NCBI GenBank assembly: GCA_017454105.1
Contig: JAFTDR010000069.1
Location: forward strand, 1-41,207
Origin: Desulfovibrionaceae bacterium
Lineage (GTDB): Bacteria; Desulfobacterota; Desulfovibrionia; Desulfovibrionales; Desulfovibrionaceae
Length of the DNA: 41,207 nt
Direction: 5' to 3'
This document shows, piece after piece, positions 21,325-31,482 of the stretch. Under the pieces are notes generated by a model. It saw only the letters and a list, made by a program, of their open reading frames with translations, was not told the origin of the DNA and made no database searches. The position numbers and the translations under genes are program-made. Within the stretch, counting starts at the first letter, position 1. The number at the start of each line of letters is the position of its first letter.

Positions 21325-23007
21325 ATGCACGATGATAGAAGTCGGCAGATGAAATGCGGCCTGGAAAAGGCCCCCCACCGCTCTCTTTTGTACGCTCTTG
21401 GCCTGACAAAAGAGGAGATGGACCGTCCGCTTGTCGGCGTTGTCAATGCGGCCAACGAAGTTGTTCCCGGCCATATTCACTTACACACCTTGGCCTCTGC
21501 CGTGAAAGCTGGTGTGCGCCTTGCTGGCGGAACACCGCTTGAATTTCCGGCAATAGCGGTCTGCGACGGAATAGCCATGAACCACGAGGGCATGCGTTTT
21601 TCTCTGCCTTCGCGCGAGTTCATCGCGGACTCAATAGAGATTATGGCCCGTGCCCACGCCTTTGACGCCCTTGTCTTTATACCCAACTGCGACAAATGCG
21701 TACCCGGCATGCTCATGGCCATGATGCGCCTAAACCTTCCAAGTGTCTTAATTTCTGGTGGCCCAATGCTCCCAGGAATTGTCGGCCCAGGAAAAAAGGC
21801 CGATCTGATCACGGTCTTTGAGGCTGTAGGTCGGGTTGGGGCAGGCACAATGACCGAGGAAGAGCTTGAGGCCATGACAGAACACAGCTGTCCAGGCTGT
21901 GGCGCCTGTGCCGGCATGTTCACGGCCAATTCCATGAACTGCTTAGCCGAGACCATTGGCGTGGCACTCCCTGGGAACGGCACAATACCTGCCGTTGACG
22001 CTGCGCGCGTGCGTCTTGCGAAGACGGCTGGCATGCGGGTCATGGATTTGCTTGAAAAAAATATCCGGCCCCTCGATATTGTGACCGAGGATGCCGTAAA
22101 AAATGCCGTTGCCGTTGACATGGCTCTTGGCTGCTCGACAAATACCGTGCTGCACTTGCCGGCTGTTTCAGGAGAGGCTGGGCTCAATCTTGGCATGGAC
22201 ATCTTTGACGGAATAAGCCGCCTTGCGCCCAATCTCTGCAAGCTCTCCCCTGCCGGCAGCCACTATATGGTTGATTTAAATACTGCGGGCGGCATACCAG
22301 CCGTTATGCAGGAACTCTCCAAGCTTGGTTTGATCCACAAGGACTGCATGACTGTGACCGGAAAGACTGTTGGCGAGAACCTTGTCGATCTCTCAGCCCA
22401 AATCCGCGATCCCGAAGTCATCCATCCGATTGAGAAAGCCTACTCAAAGGAAGGAGGCATTGCCATCCTCCACGGCAATCTCGCCCCAGACGGAGCGGTC
22501 GTCAAGCAGTCGGCTGTAGCGCCTGAGATGATGTGCCGCGATGTGCGCGCCCGCGTCTTCACTTCTGAGGAGGAGGCCATGCACGCCATACTTGACGGCA
22601 AAATCAAGCCAGGAGATGGCGTTGTCATCCAGTACGAGGGCCCGCGTGGCGGACCTGGCATGCGCGAGATGCTCTCGCCGACAGCCGCAATTACAGGCAT
22701 GGGACTTGGCAAGGATGTCGCCCTTCTGACAGACGGCCGCTTCTCAGGCGGAACAAACGGCGCGGCCATTGGCCACATATCCCCTGAGGCCGCAGATGGC
22801 GGACCGATTGCCCTCGTTCAGGAAGGCGACACAATTCACATCGATATTCCTGGGAGAACCTTGACCCTCATGGTTTCTGATGAGGAATTGGCCGAACGCA
22901 GAAAAAAACTTGTCATGCCTGAAAAGAAATGTCCGTATTCCGTGCTTCGCCGCTACGCGAAACTTGTCAGTTCCGCAGCAAACGGCGGCCGTTATAAGGA
23001 GCTATAG
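21325..23007 (+). CDS. ilvD: Dihydroxy-acid dehydratase
   Basis: IlvD dehydrates 2,3-dihydroxy-3-methylbutanoate and its valerate homologue in branched-chain amino acid synthesis. The start at 21325 follows TGGAGGAA and gives 560 residues, the normal length. A longer in-frame extension upstream lacks family similarity. Iron-sulfur cysteines are in [22 protein letters not shown] and [19 protein letters not shown]. The C-terminal part has [26 protein letters not shown] and IGHISPEA. It is transcribed away from the flippase-thi operon and no other ilv gene is in view. Confidence 0.97.
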   Translation: MHDDRSRQMKCGLEKAPHRSLLYALGLTKEEMDRPLVGVVNAANEVVPGHIHLHTLASAVKAGVRLAGGTPLEFPAIAVCDGIAMNHEGMRFSLPSREFIADSIEIMARAHAFDALVFIPNCDKCVPGMLMAMMRLNLPSVLISGGPMLPGIVGPGKKADLITVFEAVGRVGAGTMTEEELEAMTEHSCPGCGACAGMFTANSMNCLAETIGVALPGNGTIPAVDAARVRLAKTAGMRVMDLLEKNIRPLDIVTEDAVKNAVAVDMALGCSTNTVLHLPAVSGEAGLNLGMDIFDGISRLAPNLCKLSPAGSHYMVDLNTAGGIPAVMQELSKLGLIHKDCMTVTGKTVGENLVDLSAQIRDPEVIHPIEKAYSKEGGIAILHGNLAPDGAVVKQSAVAPEMMCRDVRARVFTSEEEAMHAILDGKIKPGDGVVIQYEGPRGGPGMREMLSPTAAITGMGLGKDVALLTDGRFSGGTNGAAIGHISPEAADGGPIALVQEGDTIHIDIPGRTLTLMVSDEELAERRKKLVMPEKKCPYSVLRRYAKLVSSAANGGRYKEL

Positions 23008-23015
23008 TTACTGAA

Positions 23016-23056
23016 CCGCCTTCACCCTGCCGCTTTTTTGCGGAGGATGAAGGCGG
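23016..23056. terminator. Long hairpin between convergent ilvD and purM
   Basis: CCGCCTTCA (23016-23024) pairs with TGAAGGCGG (23048-23056), and an inner CCGC/GCGG stem closes a loop of six T. It lies between the two convergent stop codons, but no outer T-run is present. It may act as a weak bidirectional terminator or an RNA-stability hairpin. Confidence 0.55.
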
Positions 23057-23062
23057 ATTCCC

Positions 23063-24109
23063 TTACATTGTCATGATCAGCTGTTCGTCGCCGCGTCTGC
23101 GCTCAATCTTGCCTATCTGCCAGGTGTGCAGATCAAAGACTGAGATGCGGCTAATTGCCTCTTCGGCTTCCTCTTCTGGGAGAACAATCATGTAGCCTAT
23201 GCCGCAGTTAAAGATCTGCAGCATTTCTTGCCAGGAGAGATTGCCTTGCTCCTTGAGCCAATGAAAGACGGGCGGTATGTCCCATGTCTTAAACGTAATT
23301 GTCGCCTCGACCCGTTCTGGGAGAATGCGCGGCACATTGTCGTAGAAGCCTCCGCCTGTTATGTGGGCCATGCCTTTGATTGACATGTCGCGGAGAAGAT
23401 GGCGGATTGGCTCGACATAGATGTGCGTTGGGGTCAGAAGGACCTCGCTCACACTTTTATCTGTACCTGGGAAGGTGTCTGTGAGGCTAAGCCCACTTTG
23501 ATCCAGAATTTTCCTAACTAGAGAGTAGCCGTTTGAGTGCAGACCCGAAGAGGCTATGCCTAGGATTGCGTCCCCCACGCGTATGGATGAGCCGTCGATT
23601 AAACGGGTATTGTCGACCATGCCGACACAGAAACCTGCGAGATCGTATTCGCCCTCGCGGTACATGTCGGGCATCTCCGCTGTCTCTCCTCCAAGCAGGG
23701 CGCAGCCTGCGCGTTTGCAGCCCTCGGCTATGCCTTTAATGACAGTCTCTGCTGTGTCGATATCAAGTTTTCCGGTCGCAAAGTAGTCGAGGAAAAAAAG
23801 CGGCAGGGCGCCTTGGACTAGGACGTCGTTTGCGCTCATGGCGACGAGATCAATGCCCACGGTATCGTGCTTCTTGCTTGCAAAGGCAATTTTGAGCTTT
23901 GTGCCGACCCCGTCGGTTGAGGAGACGAGAAACGGTTCCTTTATGGAGGCTAAATCGGGTTTAAAGAGAGCTCCAAACCCCCCAATCTCTGAAACAACGC
24001 CGCGTGTTTGCGTATTTGCGACAATCTGTTTAATCTTATCAACCAAAGCGTTTCCCGCAGCGATGTTGACGCCTGCATCGGCATACGCTTTTGCTCTGTC
24101 ATTGGTCAT
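23063..24109 (-). CDS. purM: Phosphoribosylformylglycinamidine cyclo-ligase (AIR synthetase)
   Basis: PurM closes the imidazole ring of aminoimidazole ribotide in purine synthesis, using ATP. The start at 24109 (MTNDRAKAYADAGVNI), with AGGAGT upstream, gives 348 residues, as expected. The family landmarks are GGFGALF, STDGVGTKLKIA, DLVAMSANDVLVQGA, FLDYFATGKL, GGETAEMPDMY and SSGLHSNGYSLVR. HITGGGFYDNVPRIL and FNCGIGYMIVL close the list. A longer upstream frame exists but has no homologous content. No other pur gene is near. Confidence 0.97.
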   Translation of the reverse strand: MTNDRAKAYADAGVNIAAGNALVDKIKQIVANTQTRGVVSEIGGFGALFKPDLASIKEPFLVSSTDGVGTKLKIAFASKKHDTVGIDLVAMSANDVLVQGALPLFFLDYFATGKLDIDTAETVIKGIAEGCKRAGCALLGGETAEMPDMYREGEYDLAGFCVGMVDNTRLIDGSSIRVGDAILGIASSGLHSNGYSLVRKILDQSGLSLTDTFPGTDKSVSEVLLTPTHIYVEPIRHLLRDMSIKGMAHITGGGFYDNVPRILPERVEATITFKTWDIPPVFHWLKEQGNLSWQEMLQIFNCGIGYMIVLPEEEAEEAISRISVFDLHTWQIGKIERRRGDEQLIMTM

Positions 24110-25021
24110 GGAAGACTCCTTCGTAGACGCGCCGTGTTTTTTCGATGGGAGATGCTCCTGCGGAAAAAACGGCCCCCAGGCTGTCCATAAAAGCCCTTTT
24201 TGCTCACGTCTACCTAGCAGAAAACGGCAGAAAATGCAAATTGCTGTGTAAAAAACGCTGTCCCTTTCCGCCCGACTCCTCGTACAGAGAGACTCCCCCA
24301 ATATTTCTGAACATGCGGTCGAGGGTCACGGGCTCTGCCTTGCTGCGAGTTCTCCGTGCGAAAAGAAAGCTAAGCGTACAAACTGTACGGCGGCTGATTC
24401 GTATACCCGGCCACTCGTTTTCTTCCTGACAGCCATACGTGGTCTGCGTGGGAAGAATCACGAGGGAATTTTTGTGCATCCGACCAGAAGTGTGCGCGCA
24501 GAGAGTGGCTTACGTCTCGCTTCGACCGTATACGTACTTGTGCAGCGTACAGCAGTTTTGTTGAAAAAAATTCGAGTGTTTCAATAATAAAAAAACAGCA
24601 GTCATTTTTAATAAAAATCTCTCTTGTGAGATTTCTGCAAAACCCCAGGCTATGGATCCTATCGCGAGATGTGCAAAAAAGCTCCTCCCTCGCTGGTCTT
24701 ATCAACTCAAAAGCGGCACTTTTTTTTCTGACCGTTCTTCAGATACTCATGAGCTTAGAGCGGCCATACAGTGTACCTGGAAAATGGAGCATCATTCCCC
24801 CAAAGGCACGTGAACTCTCCTTGTCTTTTTGCTGCAATCGCACGCTGCATATACTCATGGCAGAAAGAAAGCGAAAGGCAGTTTGGCTTGGATGTTCCTC
24901 CTGTCTCTTATGCTTGGACGAAATGTCGGATTTGAGCGATCATTTGTGAAAGGAAACTTTTTTTACCCTGAACTTGACTGTACGGGGCAACGTTCAGGCT
25001 GACACATTGAGGTGATACGCC
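24110..25021. other. 0.9-kb spacer with repeat remnants
   Basis: No convincing gene is present. A degenerate minus-strand copy of the dispersed core lies at about 24391-24464. A hairpin CCTGAAC/GTTCAGG lies at about 24967-24993, just before the small secreted-protein gene. The remainder is AT-rich, with scattered short frames. Confidence 0.5.
24391..24464 (-). repeat. Degenerate copy of the dispersed core repeat
   Basis: On the minus strand GATTCTTCCC (24450-24459) is followed about 47 bases later by GGCCGGGTATA (24402-24412). In the tandem repeat at 4461-4513 the same two words are separated by about 44 bases. Shared order and spacing suggest common descent. Confidence 0.5.
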
Positions 25022-25318
25022 ATGCGTCTACTTCTTGCGCTCCTAATAAGTCTTTTTTGTGTGAGTGCCGCCATTGCCGCCGATTCCCGCGATGGGGCGG
25101 CAGTCATTAATGAATACCACAATTCGACTGTCTATACGGGCAATCCCAATCCCCAGATCCAAAGCGAGCCAAATCGCAGTGCTGAGGAAGAGGGCATACG
25201 CGTCTATCGCGATCCCGACACAGGGGACAGAGTTATTTCCGTGCGTTCCAAGATGTATCAGAATCAGAATCAGCCGCAGGCGCCAATGTATATCTACCCG
25301 TCTGTCAATGGCTGGTAG
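25022..25318 (+). CDS. Small secreted protein of unknown function
   Basis: I do not recognise the family. The 98-residue product begins MRLLLALLISLFCVSAAIAA, a clear signal peptide with a likely cleavage after the AIAA. The mature part is about 78 residues, polar and Asn/Gln/Pro-rich. It contains EEGIRVYRDPDTGDRVISVR, resembling a short beta-rich repeat, and ends in MYIYPSVNGW. GAGGTGAT lies before the ATG. The AmrS-like gene follows 11 bases after the stop, and codon use looks like the neighbouring genes, so I believe it is real. Confidence 0.8.
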   Translation: MRLLLALLISLFCVSAAIAADSRDGAAVINEYHNSTVYTGNPNPQIQSEPNRSAEEEGIRVYRDPDTGDRVISVRSKMYQNQNQPQAPMYIYPSVNGW

Positions 25319-25329
25319 AGGGGGAAGCT

Positions 25330-26334
25330 ATGCTGCCGTCGCTTCTTTGGAGAAAAACTGATGCGGGACACGTATCCTGCCTTGTGTGCAGCCACAAGTG
25401 TGTCCTCAAGGATGGCGCTTTTGGCGTATGCAAGACGCGCATGAATAAAAACGGGCGTCTTGTGAGCCTTTTGACCGATGTTGTGTCGAGCGTGCAGATA
25501 GATCCTATAGAGAAAAAACCGCTCTACCATTTTTTACCGGCAAGCACTGTTTTTTCGGTGGGAAGTTCCGGCTGCAATTTCCGCTGCTCCTTCTGCCAGA
25601 ACAGCCACATATCCGTCATCCCGGAGACTGGAACTGTAACAGGGCGGCGAGTGGACGCGCAGACCCTGCTTGATCTTGCAGTACGCCATGCCACCGCAAG
25701 CATTGCCTTTACCTATAACGAGCCGACCCTCTCAGTTGAACTGATCAATGAGACAGCCCAGAGGGCCGCCTCGGCCAATCTTCCTGTTGTGCTTGTCACA
25801 AACGGCTACATGAGCCAGGATTTTTTGGAACTCATTGGCAAGAATTGCGCCGCAATGAACGTTGATTTAAAGTCTTTTTCCGATGACTTCTACCGGGAAT
25901 ACTGCGGGGCACGCCTTCTTCCTGTTCTCGATACGTTAAAAGCTCTTGCCAAGACCAATATCTGGTTTGAGGTGACAACGCTTGTCATACCGGGCGTCAA
26001 CGATAGCCCAGAGGAATTACGGGACTGCGCGCAGTTCATTTGCAATGAGCTTGGGGTGGATACGCCCTGGCATCTTTCGGCCTTTTTCGGGGCCCACAAA
26101 ATGCGCAATCATCCAGCAACTAGTCCCGAGACTTTGCAGATGGCCTGGGAAATCGGAAAAGACGCTGGCCTTCATTTTGTCTACATGGGCAATATTGTTC
26201 ATCCAACCGGCGCGAACACCTACTGCCCTGATTGTGGTGCCCTGCTTATTGAGCGCACGCGCTGGAACGTTGTTGTTCACAGTGCAGGGAAATGCCCTGC
26301 GTGCGGCTGCGCGATTGCGGGAGTGTGGCATTGA
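25330..26334 (+). CDS. amrS: AmmeMemoRadiSam-type radical SAM protein
   Basis: This is a radical SAM enzyme of the AmmeMemoRadiSam group, whose reaction was not settled in what I know. The 334-residue protein has an N-terminal cysteine set C17-x2-C20-x3-C24 and C34. The cluster motif C82-x3-C86-x2-C89 is in GCNFRCSFCQN. IAFTYNEPTLSVE, MNVDLKSFSDDFY and the PWHLSAFFGAHKM region are typical of the family. A C-terminal zinc-ribbon-like pair, CPDC and CPAC, lies near residues 299-324 and may bind metal. AmrA and AmrB (Memo) partners are not in the window. The next gene begins 2 bases after the stop. Confidence 0.9.
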   Translation: MLPSLLWRKTDAGHVSCLVCSHKCVLKDGAFGVCKTRMNKNGRLVSLLTDVVSSVQIDPIEKKPLYHFLPASTVFSVGSSGCNFRCSFCQNSHISVIPETGTVTGRRVDAQTLLDLAVRHATASIAFTYNEPTLSVELINETAQRAASANLPVVLVTNGYMSQDFLELIGKNCAAMNVDLKSFSDDFYREYCGARLLPVLDTLKALAKTNIWFEVTTLVIPGVNDSPEELRDCAQFICNELGVDTPWHLSAFFGAHKMRNHPATSPETLQMAWEIGKDAGLHFVYMGNIVHPTGANTYCPDCGALLIERTRWNVVVHSAGKCPACGCAIAGVWH

Positions 26335-26336
26335 GT

Positions 26337-26846
26337 ATGTCGTTGATAGTTCTCTACATTGGAAAAGGCAAAGGAAAGACAAGTGCCTGTCTTGGACAGG
26401 CACTGCGCGCAAAAGGCCACGGTTATCCCGTGGCCTTTTGTCAGTTTATCAAACGAAATGGCACAAGTGGCGAGCAGCGCCTCCTCGCAAGTCTCCTTGG
26501 CGAGGCCTTTCGCGCAGGTGGTCTTGGTTTTGTCCGAAACGTACCCGATCGTGCGCCGCACAGAAGAGAAGCGCTCGCTCTTTGTGCCTGGGCATGTTCT
26601 CGCCTGGTCTCCTCATGGCTGCTTATTGCCGACGAAATTCTCTATGCCTGGTCCTTCGGCCTTCTGACAGACGATGAGTTAGCCTCTCTTGTTGATTGCG
26701 CGCAAAAAGAGTCCTGCAACCTTGTTTTGTCTGGTGCCTGCGCGCCAGACTGGCTTCTTGAGAGAGCGGACTGTGTCACAGAGATGCTTGCGCGCAAGCA
26801 TCCCTATCAGTTGGGGAAGAGGGCAACTGTCGGCATAGACTACTAA
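26337..26846 (+). CDS. cobO: Cob(I)alamin adenosyltransferase, CobO/BtuR type
   Basis: The enzyme transfers the adenosyl group of ATP to the cobalt of corrinoids, making the adenosylcobalamin form. The 169-residue protein starts MSLIVLYIGKGKGKTSACLG, where GKGKGKTSA is the P-loop. VAFCQFIKRN follows. LLIADEILYAWSFGLL carries the Walker-B-like acidic pair. VLSGACAPDWLLERADCVTEM and the terminal KHPYQLGKRATVGIDY match the family end. It starts 2 bases after the AmrS-like gene, so coupling is likely. An earlier in-frame ATG (26292) lies inside that gene and is less likely. Confidence 0.93.
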   Translation: MSLIVLYIGKGKGKTSACLGQALRAKGHGYPVAFCQFIKRNGTSGEQRLLASLLGEAFRAGGLGFVRNVPDRAPHRREALALCAWACSRLVSSWLLIADEILYAWSFGLLTDDELASLVDCAQKESCNLVLSGACAPDWLLERADCVTEMLARKHPYQLGKRATVGIDY

Positions 26847-26931
26847 TGCACAGGACGCATGTGTTTTGGGGCATTCTCTTTTTTGGGCTCCAAAGTACCG
26901 TATGGCCTCTATATATTTGATTGAGAAAAGA

Positions 26932-27052
26932 GTTATACTCTGGGCAGAAAAAAAGTTTCACTTTTTAATGCGTGTACTCCTGCAAAGATTAGGCAATCCT
27001 ATTGGGTCTCTTTGATGCAAAAAATGTCAATTTTTTCCTGACCGCAGTATAC
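26932..27052. repeat. Inverted pair of partial 99-bp-family repeats
   Basis: TTATACTCTGGGCAGAAAAA begins the plus-strand half at 26933. On the minus strand, GTATACTGCGGTCAGGAAAA begins the second half at about 27052. Both resemble the first 30 bases of the elements at 38656-38754 and 40764-40862. The two halves face each other across about 60 bases. Confidence 0.6.
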
Positions 27053-27293
27053 CATGGTGGCTGATGTTTTGCCAGGAGAGACCTAAACCAGAAAAAAATT
27101 TGTCCATAAAAAAATCTGTCTATGCGTGGTCTCATATCTATGAACAAAACAGGTTCGTAGATCAAGGGTGCCAATTTTTTTCTTGCACGCGAGTTTATTT
27201 CGGAAGAGCGGGTACTGCGTTTCTGCCTCGATGGGCGATCGTACAAGTTGACGAAAAGGATGCGGTGCGGATTGATCCAGAATACTCATCTAG

Positions 27294-27315
27294 GGCGTCA
27301 CAATGATTCTTCCCT
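27294..27315 (+). repeat. Copy of the dispersed core repeat
   Basis: GCGTCACAATGATTCTTCCC matches 4450-4470 and 5021-5041 except for one base in the GGCGCCAC part. Similarity does not extend clearly to either side. Confidence 0.55.
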
Positions 27316-27414
27316 GCAGTCTTATGCGGCATTGCATAGAGACTTTTTTTAGAAAAAATTTGCAACTGTAAGTTTAAAATATGAGACCCTGTGCTGACTA
27401 TCTTTTACAAAATT

Positions 27415-27461
27415 GTCAGTTTGTTTATCTCTTGATTTGATCAGGCTATAAACAAACTGAC
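27415..27461. repeat. Hairpin with 13-bp stem
   Basis: GTCAGTTTGTTTA (27415-27427) is exactly complementary to TAAACAAACTGAC (27449-27461). The arm resembles the right end of the 99-bp element (GTCAGTTTCTTTCTAG) and the AATGTCAGTTGTGTT arm in the tandem repeats. Confidence 0.7.
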
Positions 27462-27588
27462 TCTGTCACAAGGGAGATTGTGGCCAACTGGGCGCAATGT
27501 ACTCTTTGCAATTTTTTCCAGAAGTTACAGTTTCGGGGCATCCCTGCTTTCTTTGCGCACGGAGCGACCGGCATACGCTAAGAGTTTT

Positions 27589-27681
27589 GTATACTGAACC
27601 TCATAACGATTTTCCCTAGGTGGACGATGGCAGAGTGTACCTCTAAGCGTTCTGCGGAAAATCAATGTGCGGTCGAGTATA
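27589..27681 (+). repeat. Dispersed repeat shared with 7.4 kb
   Basis: GTATACTGAACCTCATAACG begins the copy. After about 26 bases not present in the other copy, a 39-base stretch (27642-27681) is identical to the minus strand of 7393-7432. Confidence 0.75.
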
Positions 27682-28018
27682 TTGAGAAGATTTCAGCGTC
27701 AACTCGGTGTTGTAAAAATATGCTGACTCCCCTACGCTCGAAGGGCAAAAGAGCGTATACGATACACTCGAACTTTGCCAGTATGCGGAATTTTTTCTGC
27801 ATGTACGGATTGGCATACTCTCGCTTACGCTCTCAAAGCACAAAGAACCAGGTTTTTCTCTCGCTTTACAGTTATCGCTTTACAGTTCTTCTGGACTCCT
27901 CGCATCCTTTTTTTATACGTCGCTTCGGACATACGCCAAGATGGTCTGTGTCGCGAGGATTTTAACTTCTCTCGCAGGGATTTGCCGATAGTATTGTACT
28001 TCCGTACACGCGGAATTT

Positions 28019-28348
28019 TTTCCGCCTGTAAAATGGGGTTAATATCTCACAATTCGCAAAACCCGCTCTAATCCTGGCTTTCCCTCAGCACATCACACTC
28101 ACTCTCCCCAGACGCTCGAATCTACGGCTTGGTGCACTCTGTCGTTTGTCTGCGGCAAGCAATCGGTACGATTCAGCAATAAGGAGGAGTTCATTCGGTA
28201 TGCAGGTAGAGGGAAAGCTGGCTCAATTGCGCTACCAGTCTCTGCTTTGTCTCTGCTCCACGATGAAGCACAGCGCTGTTGGGGGCAAAGAGTTGGATGT
28301 GTGAAATTCTCAAATGTCAAGCTTGTGATGATTTTCACATAGTTGCAA
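28019..28348. repeat. Left inverted end of the outer transposon
   Basis: It starts TTTCCGCCTGTAAAATGGGG. The first 130 bases are near-identical to the right end; the middle is diverged; TTTCACATAGTTGC at the inner edge is again shared. Confidence 0.85.
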
Positions 28349-28761
28349 GGCAATCATTCGATGATTGGCTGTAGGGTCACCCATTTGTTAGAGATGTGAT
28401 GTGGGCTACGCGGGCTTAGAAGAAGAATCCGATTAGCAGGCACGTTCTACTTTTCATGGGGCAGCTAGATTTGCCCCACCAGAAGAAAGTAGTACCTTTC
28501 TTTTCCACTCACTGCGATTCGGAAGTACGGCAGAGTTTGTGCAAGGCCAAGCTGTGACACTAACGCTCAATTGATGCGCTTTGGATACTACACTTGAAAC
28601 GGATACGATCTTCCTTCTTAGCTCTTTTGACAGCACTCAATAGAGCAGCCCACCAAGAGTCGAAAAAGGGTAGCATTGGCGTCGTCTGAACATCCCCTCA
28701 AGGGATGACTCCATGGGTATACTCTTCGCTTCGTATGCAGCACTATAAGAAGTGTTGATGC
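28349..28761. other. Spacer between left end and transposase
   Basis: No gene is evident. A short hairpin TGGGGCA/TGCCCCA-like sequence near 28457-28480 could follow the transposase transcript but lacks a T-run. Confidence 0.4.
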
Positions 28762-29292
28762 CTAGCACGCTGCAGCTGCCATCGCTTCCTTTTTTACGGT
28801 GTACTCGCAAGGATTGGGGCTAAATCGTATGGTACCGCTGCGTATCCATTCTGCGGTCTCATTGTTAACCTTCAGAGTGGCCAGAGATGCCAGCGCGCGG
28901 GAGCCTTGAGTGGACCAGGCCATGCCTCTATTCTTTTGTCTCTTTGCCACAATTTGGTTGTTCATATCCTCAACACGATTGCTGCTATTGATGAGCCCTG
29001 TAATTTTGCGTGCCGCATAATTATACAAGTAGGGGCGACGATCGTTTAGGTAGTTTATTGTATCGGTAATTTTCTTCGGATTGCGGATCGCTGACGGATC
29101 GATTGACTCTAAAATTGCGATTGCCTCGTCGATTTGGTTAAACCAAATCTTGCTTAATATTTCTCTGATTTTTTCTTGATTGCGATCCCGGTTCTCCTTA
29201 CCGCACTTCAGTGCCATACTAAGGTTTTCTGTAACCCGACGGCAAACTCTGATTTTTGCACGTTTTCCTACGTGAAATTCAGAAACCCGCAT
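28762..29292 (-). pseudogene. C-terminal part of split DDE transposase
   Basis: This open frame encodes the C-terminal part of the transposase whose middle part is at 31695-32567. The true transposase sequence runs from 28762 to about 29247; the first 15 or so codons of the frame belong to the inserted element. At the junction, CATGTTTGCC from the upstream piece joins GTCGGGTTACAG here in frame, giving the restored protein HVCRRVTENLSMALKCGKEN. The segment SSNRVEDMNNQIVAKRQKNR, with GMAWS after it, resembles the conserved end of DDE transposases and supplies the probable catalytic glutamate. The protein ends in an alanine-rich MAAAAC. Without the upstream part it cannot work. Confidence 0.85.
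29241..29247. repeat. 7-bp target-site duplication, left copy
   Basis: GGCAAAC occurs here and at 31700-31706, immediately outside the ends of the inner element. The bases on either side differ, so the duplication is exactly 7 bp. Confidence 0.88.
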
Positions 29293-29420
29293 CAGTTAAG
29301 GCTCTCTGAAATGTGACCTTAAAGGGGTCACGGCTGATGTGGGTTCCAGATCCGTTTTTCTACGTGAAATTCAGAACCCGCATCAGTCAACGCTTTCTGA
29401 AACGCAAGCTTAAAGGGGGT
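29248..29420. repeat. Left terminal inverted repeat with tandem units
   Basis: Two tandem units of about 92 bp are visible, marked by CGTGAAATTC at 29271 and 29363. Each unit holds ACCCGCATCAG and, where complete, CTGATGNGGGT, so it can fold into a hairpin. The whole arm matches the right end in reverse complement over about 170 bases. Confidence 0.88.
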
Positions 29421-29853
29421 GTGGATAATTTTTCAGGTCGCAAGGTATAATGGGGGTTTCCTGACGAAGAAGCGTTCCAAAATATACCTTTTCTTATTTT
29501 ATTTAAATATTTGATATTTATACTAGTAATCATGATAAAAAACTGACAATTAAATTATTAATTTTTTCACTGATAGAATAACGGGCAATATAAATTCATT
29601 TATCGATAATATTGAAAATATAATTCATTATTTAGAAGAAAATAATAAAATGTATGTCTGATAGATTTAATCGAAAGAGAATTTTATATTGTAAATAAGA
29701 AAATAATTTCTTATATATTGATATAAATAAAAAATATTAAAAAATGTTAGATGATGAATATATAACGAATGATATACAAAATATTTATAAAAACAAGGCT
29801 ATTAATTTAATATAAAGGACTCATCTGAAATAACATTGTTAACAATTAATTGA

Positions 29854-30494
29854 TATATTAAAATTACAAAAAATGTACTAATTCCTGATGATTTTAATAG
29901 TTTAGAACGATTAAAAGAGGTATATGGTGCAGAGATAAAAAGTATCGTTCCATTAGTTATGTTTCTGGGGATTTGGAACATGCCTTTTGAGGTAACACCC
30001 GCTATAATGCTTGTCATTAGCTATAGATCTGTTTTGCAATGTTCGTACCAAAAACTGAGGAATATATAGAATGCATGAAAAAAATAAAAATAGGTGATGA
30101 CAAAATAAGAAAAATTGTAAATTATATAGGAAAGATTGTATTTGAAAAAGAGTGCAAAATAGTTGATAAAAATATTGATGGTGATAGATTTGTGAAGTTC
30201 ATGAGAATTATAATATAGATGGAGTTATATACGCTGAAGCTGATAGATATTTTTTTATATACACAAAATTTAGTTACAAAAAAAGTGAATGGAGAGAAAT
30301 AAGAAATGACCTAGTTTTTAATAGCCTCGATTTAAAAGTATGGAAATCCGACAATTGGAAAGAATACCATAAAATTGAAAAAAAAGAATATATCACATTT
30401 TGGATGCATAGATGAATTTAAGAAGCACTTTCATGCAGTTATATTGAGGAATGGATATGGAAAATTTAAGGAAACAGAAACCCTAAGTGATTAG
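29854..30494 (+). pseudogene. Decayed AT-rich open frames, unknown product
   Basis: I recognise no family. Four overlapping plus-strand frames read as real protein but shift from one to the next. The first (29854-30069) contains NVLIPDDFNSLERLKEVYGA. The second (30039-30218) contains EEYIECMKKIKIGDDKIRK. The third (30203-30415) contains GVIYAEADRYFFIYTKFSYK. The fourth (about 30402-30494) contains GCIDEFKKHFHAVILRNGYG. The overlap at each boundary suggests one or two ancestral genes broken by small indels. Codon use is strongly AT-biased, unlike the rest of the window, pointing to a foreign origin. Confidence 0.45.
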
Positions 30495-30507
30495 GCGACG
30501 TGGATAA

Positions 30508-30995
30508 AAAACTTTAAAAAAAGAATATGTTAGCAATTCTTTGCAAATTCCTGATTTATATCATGTCTATATTAGTATGTCTAAATTTGTTGATTACGTA
30601 TTTAAATCTAGGGACGAAAGAGAAGAAAGACTAAATATCTGGATTAGGCTATTGCAAGATAGTGAGATTGAAATTTTACTTTCAGAGCCATATAAATGTC
30701 GAGACTTGAAATGCCAAGAGGGCGTTGTCAATATTTGTACTTATATTTCTAGTAATTTGGATTTAATTAATTATAAATATTACAGAGAAAATGGCTATTT
30801 AATTGTAAGTGGTAAAATAGAAGTAGCTAATAAATATGTTATACAATAAAGGTTAAAGCTTCCAGGAACAAAATGGAATCGAGGCAATGGGCAGTATGTT
30901 GCGATATGAAGGCAAAGTACTGTAGTGATAGATGGGAGAGTGATGTTGCTAAACGCGTGTTAGATTATTTTGATAAAATCAATAGATATAAATAA
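30508..30995 (+). pseudogene. Decayed AT-rich gene, unknown product
   Basis: A 102-codon frame (start 30541; open from 30508) encodes a polar, acidic protein with KFVDYVFKSRDEREERLNIW and ends in EVANKYVIQ. After its stop the same frame continues with LPGTKWNRGNGQYVA. A shift then leads to MKAKYCSDRWESDVAKRVLD, which ends at 30995. I read this as one gene of about 160 codons with one stop and one frameshift. The function is unknown. It could be continuous with the frames before 30494. Confidence 0.45.
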
Positions 30996-31482
30996 AATAT
31001 TTTTTATTATTACCTTTTTATTATATATAAAAAACGTTCTTATTTTTTGTCTATTTTTGTATTTGGATCAAGAACAGATTCTCTATAGCCTTATATTTAA
31101 AGCTCTAGCTGTTCCAAATACATTTAACACTACACTTTGCTCTGCTATTTGGATTCTTTACTGAATTTATTATTTCGAAGAGAAAATTTAAATATTCATT
31201 CAAAAAGATTTAACGAGAAATGATAAATAACTTTAAGTATACCTAATTTTTTATTTTGCATTAAAATAAATACATATTCTTTTATTTTTTTAAAATTAAG
31301 ATTACTTTTGCAATATTCATATATTTTTTTAAATTTTTTTTTCTTAAAATATATACATTTTAATTTAAAAATTTTTATCTTTTATAAATTAGGATATTAT
31401 TGAAACTATTTACAAAAATTTTTGATTCCGCTGTAAGTTGTTTTTAATTTTTACAACTTATACACATACCTTGACTAAGCTA
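30996..31482. other. AT-rich tail of the inner element
   Basis: This stretch is very AT-rich with long T and A runs. A 64-codon hydrophobic frame (30970-31164, plus) could be a small membrane peptide, but it overlaps the end of the previous frame and has no clear ribosome site. Otherwise nothing is seen. Confidence 0.4.

Larger units (their letters stand above)
26847..28018. other. 1.2-kb repeat-rich spacer
   Basis: No supportable gene is present; the 112-codon frame at 27627-27965 runs through a repeat and has no recognisable product. The space holds two inverted partial copies of the 99-bp dispersed element, a copy of the core repeat, a 13-bp-stem hairpin and the segment shared with 7.4 kb. 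GCGGAATTTTTTCCGC, a small palindrome, abuts the left end of the transposon. Confidence 0.55.

Noticed and set aside
27627..27965. 112-codon plus-strand frame
   Set aside because: Its first part is the dispersed repeat shared with 7.4 kb and the rest has no recognisable content.
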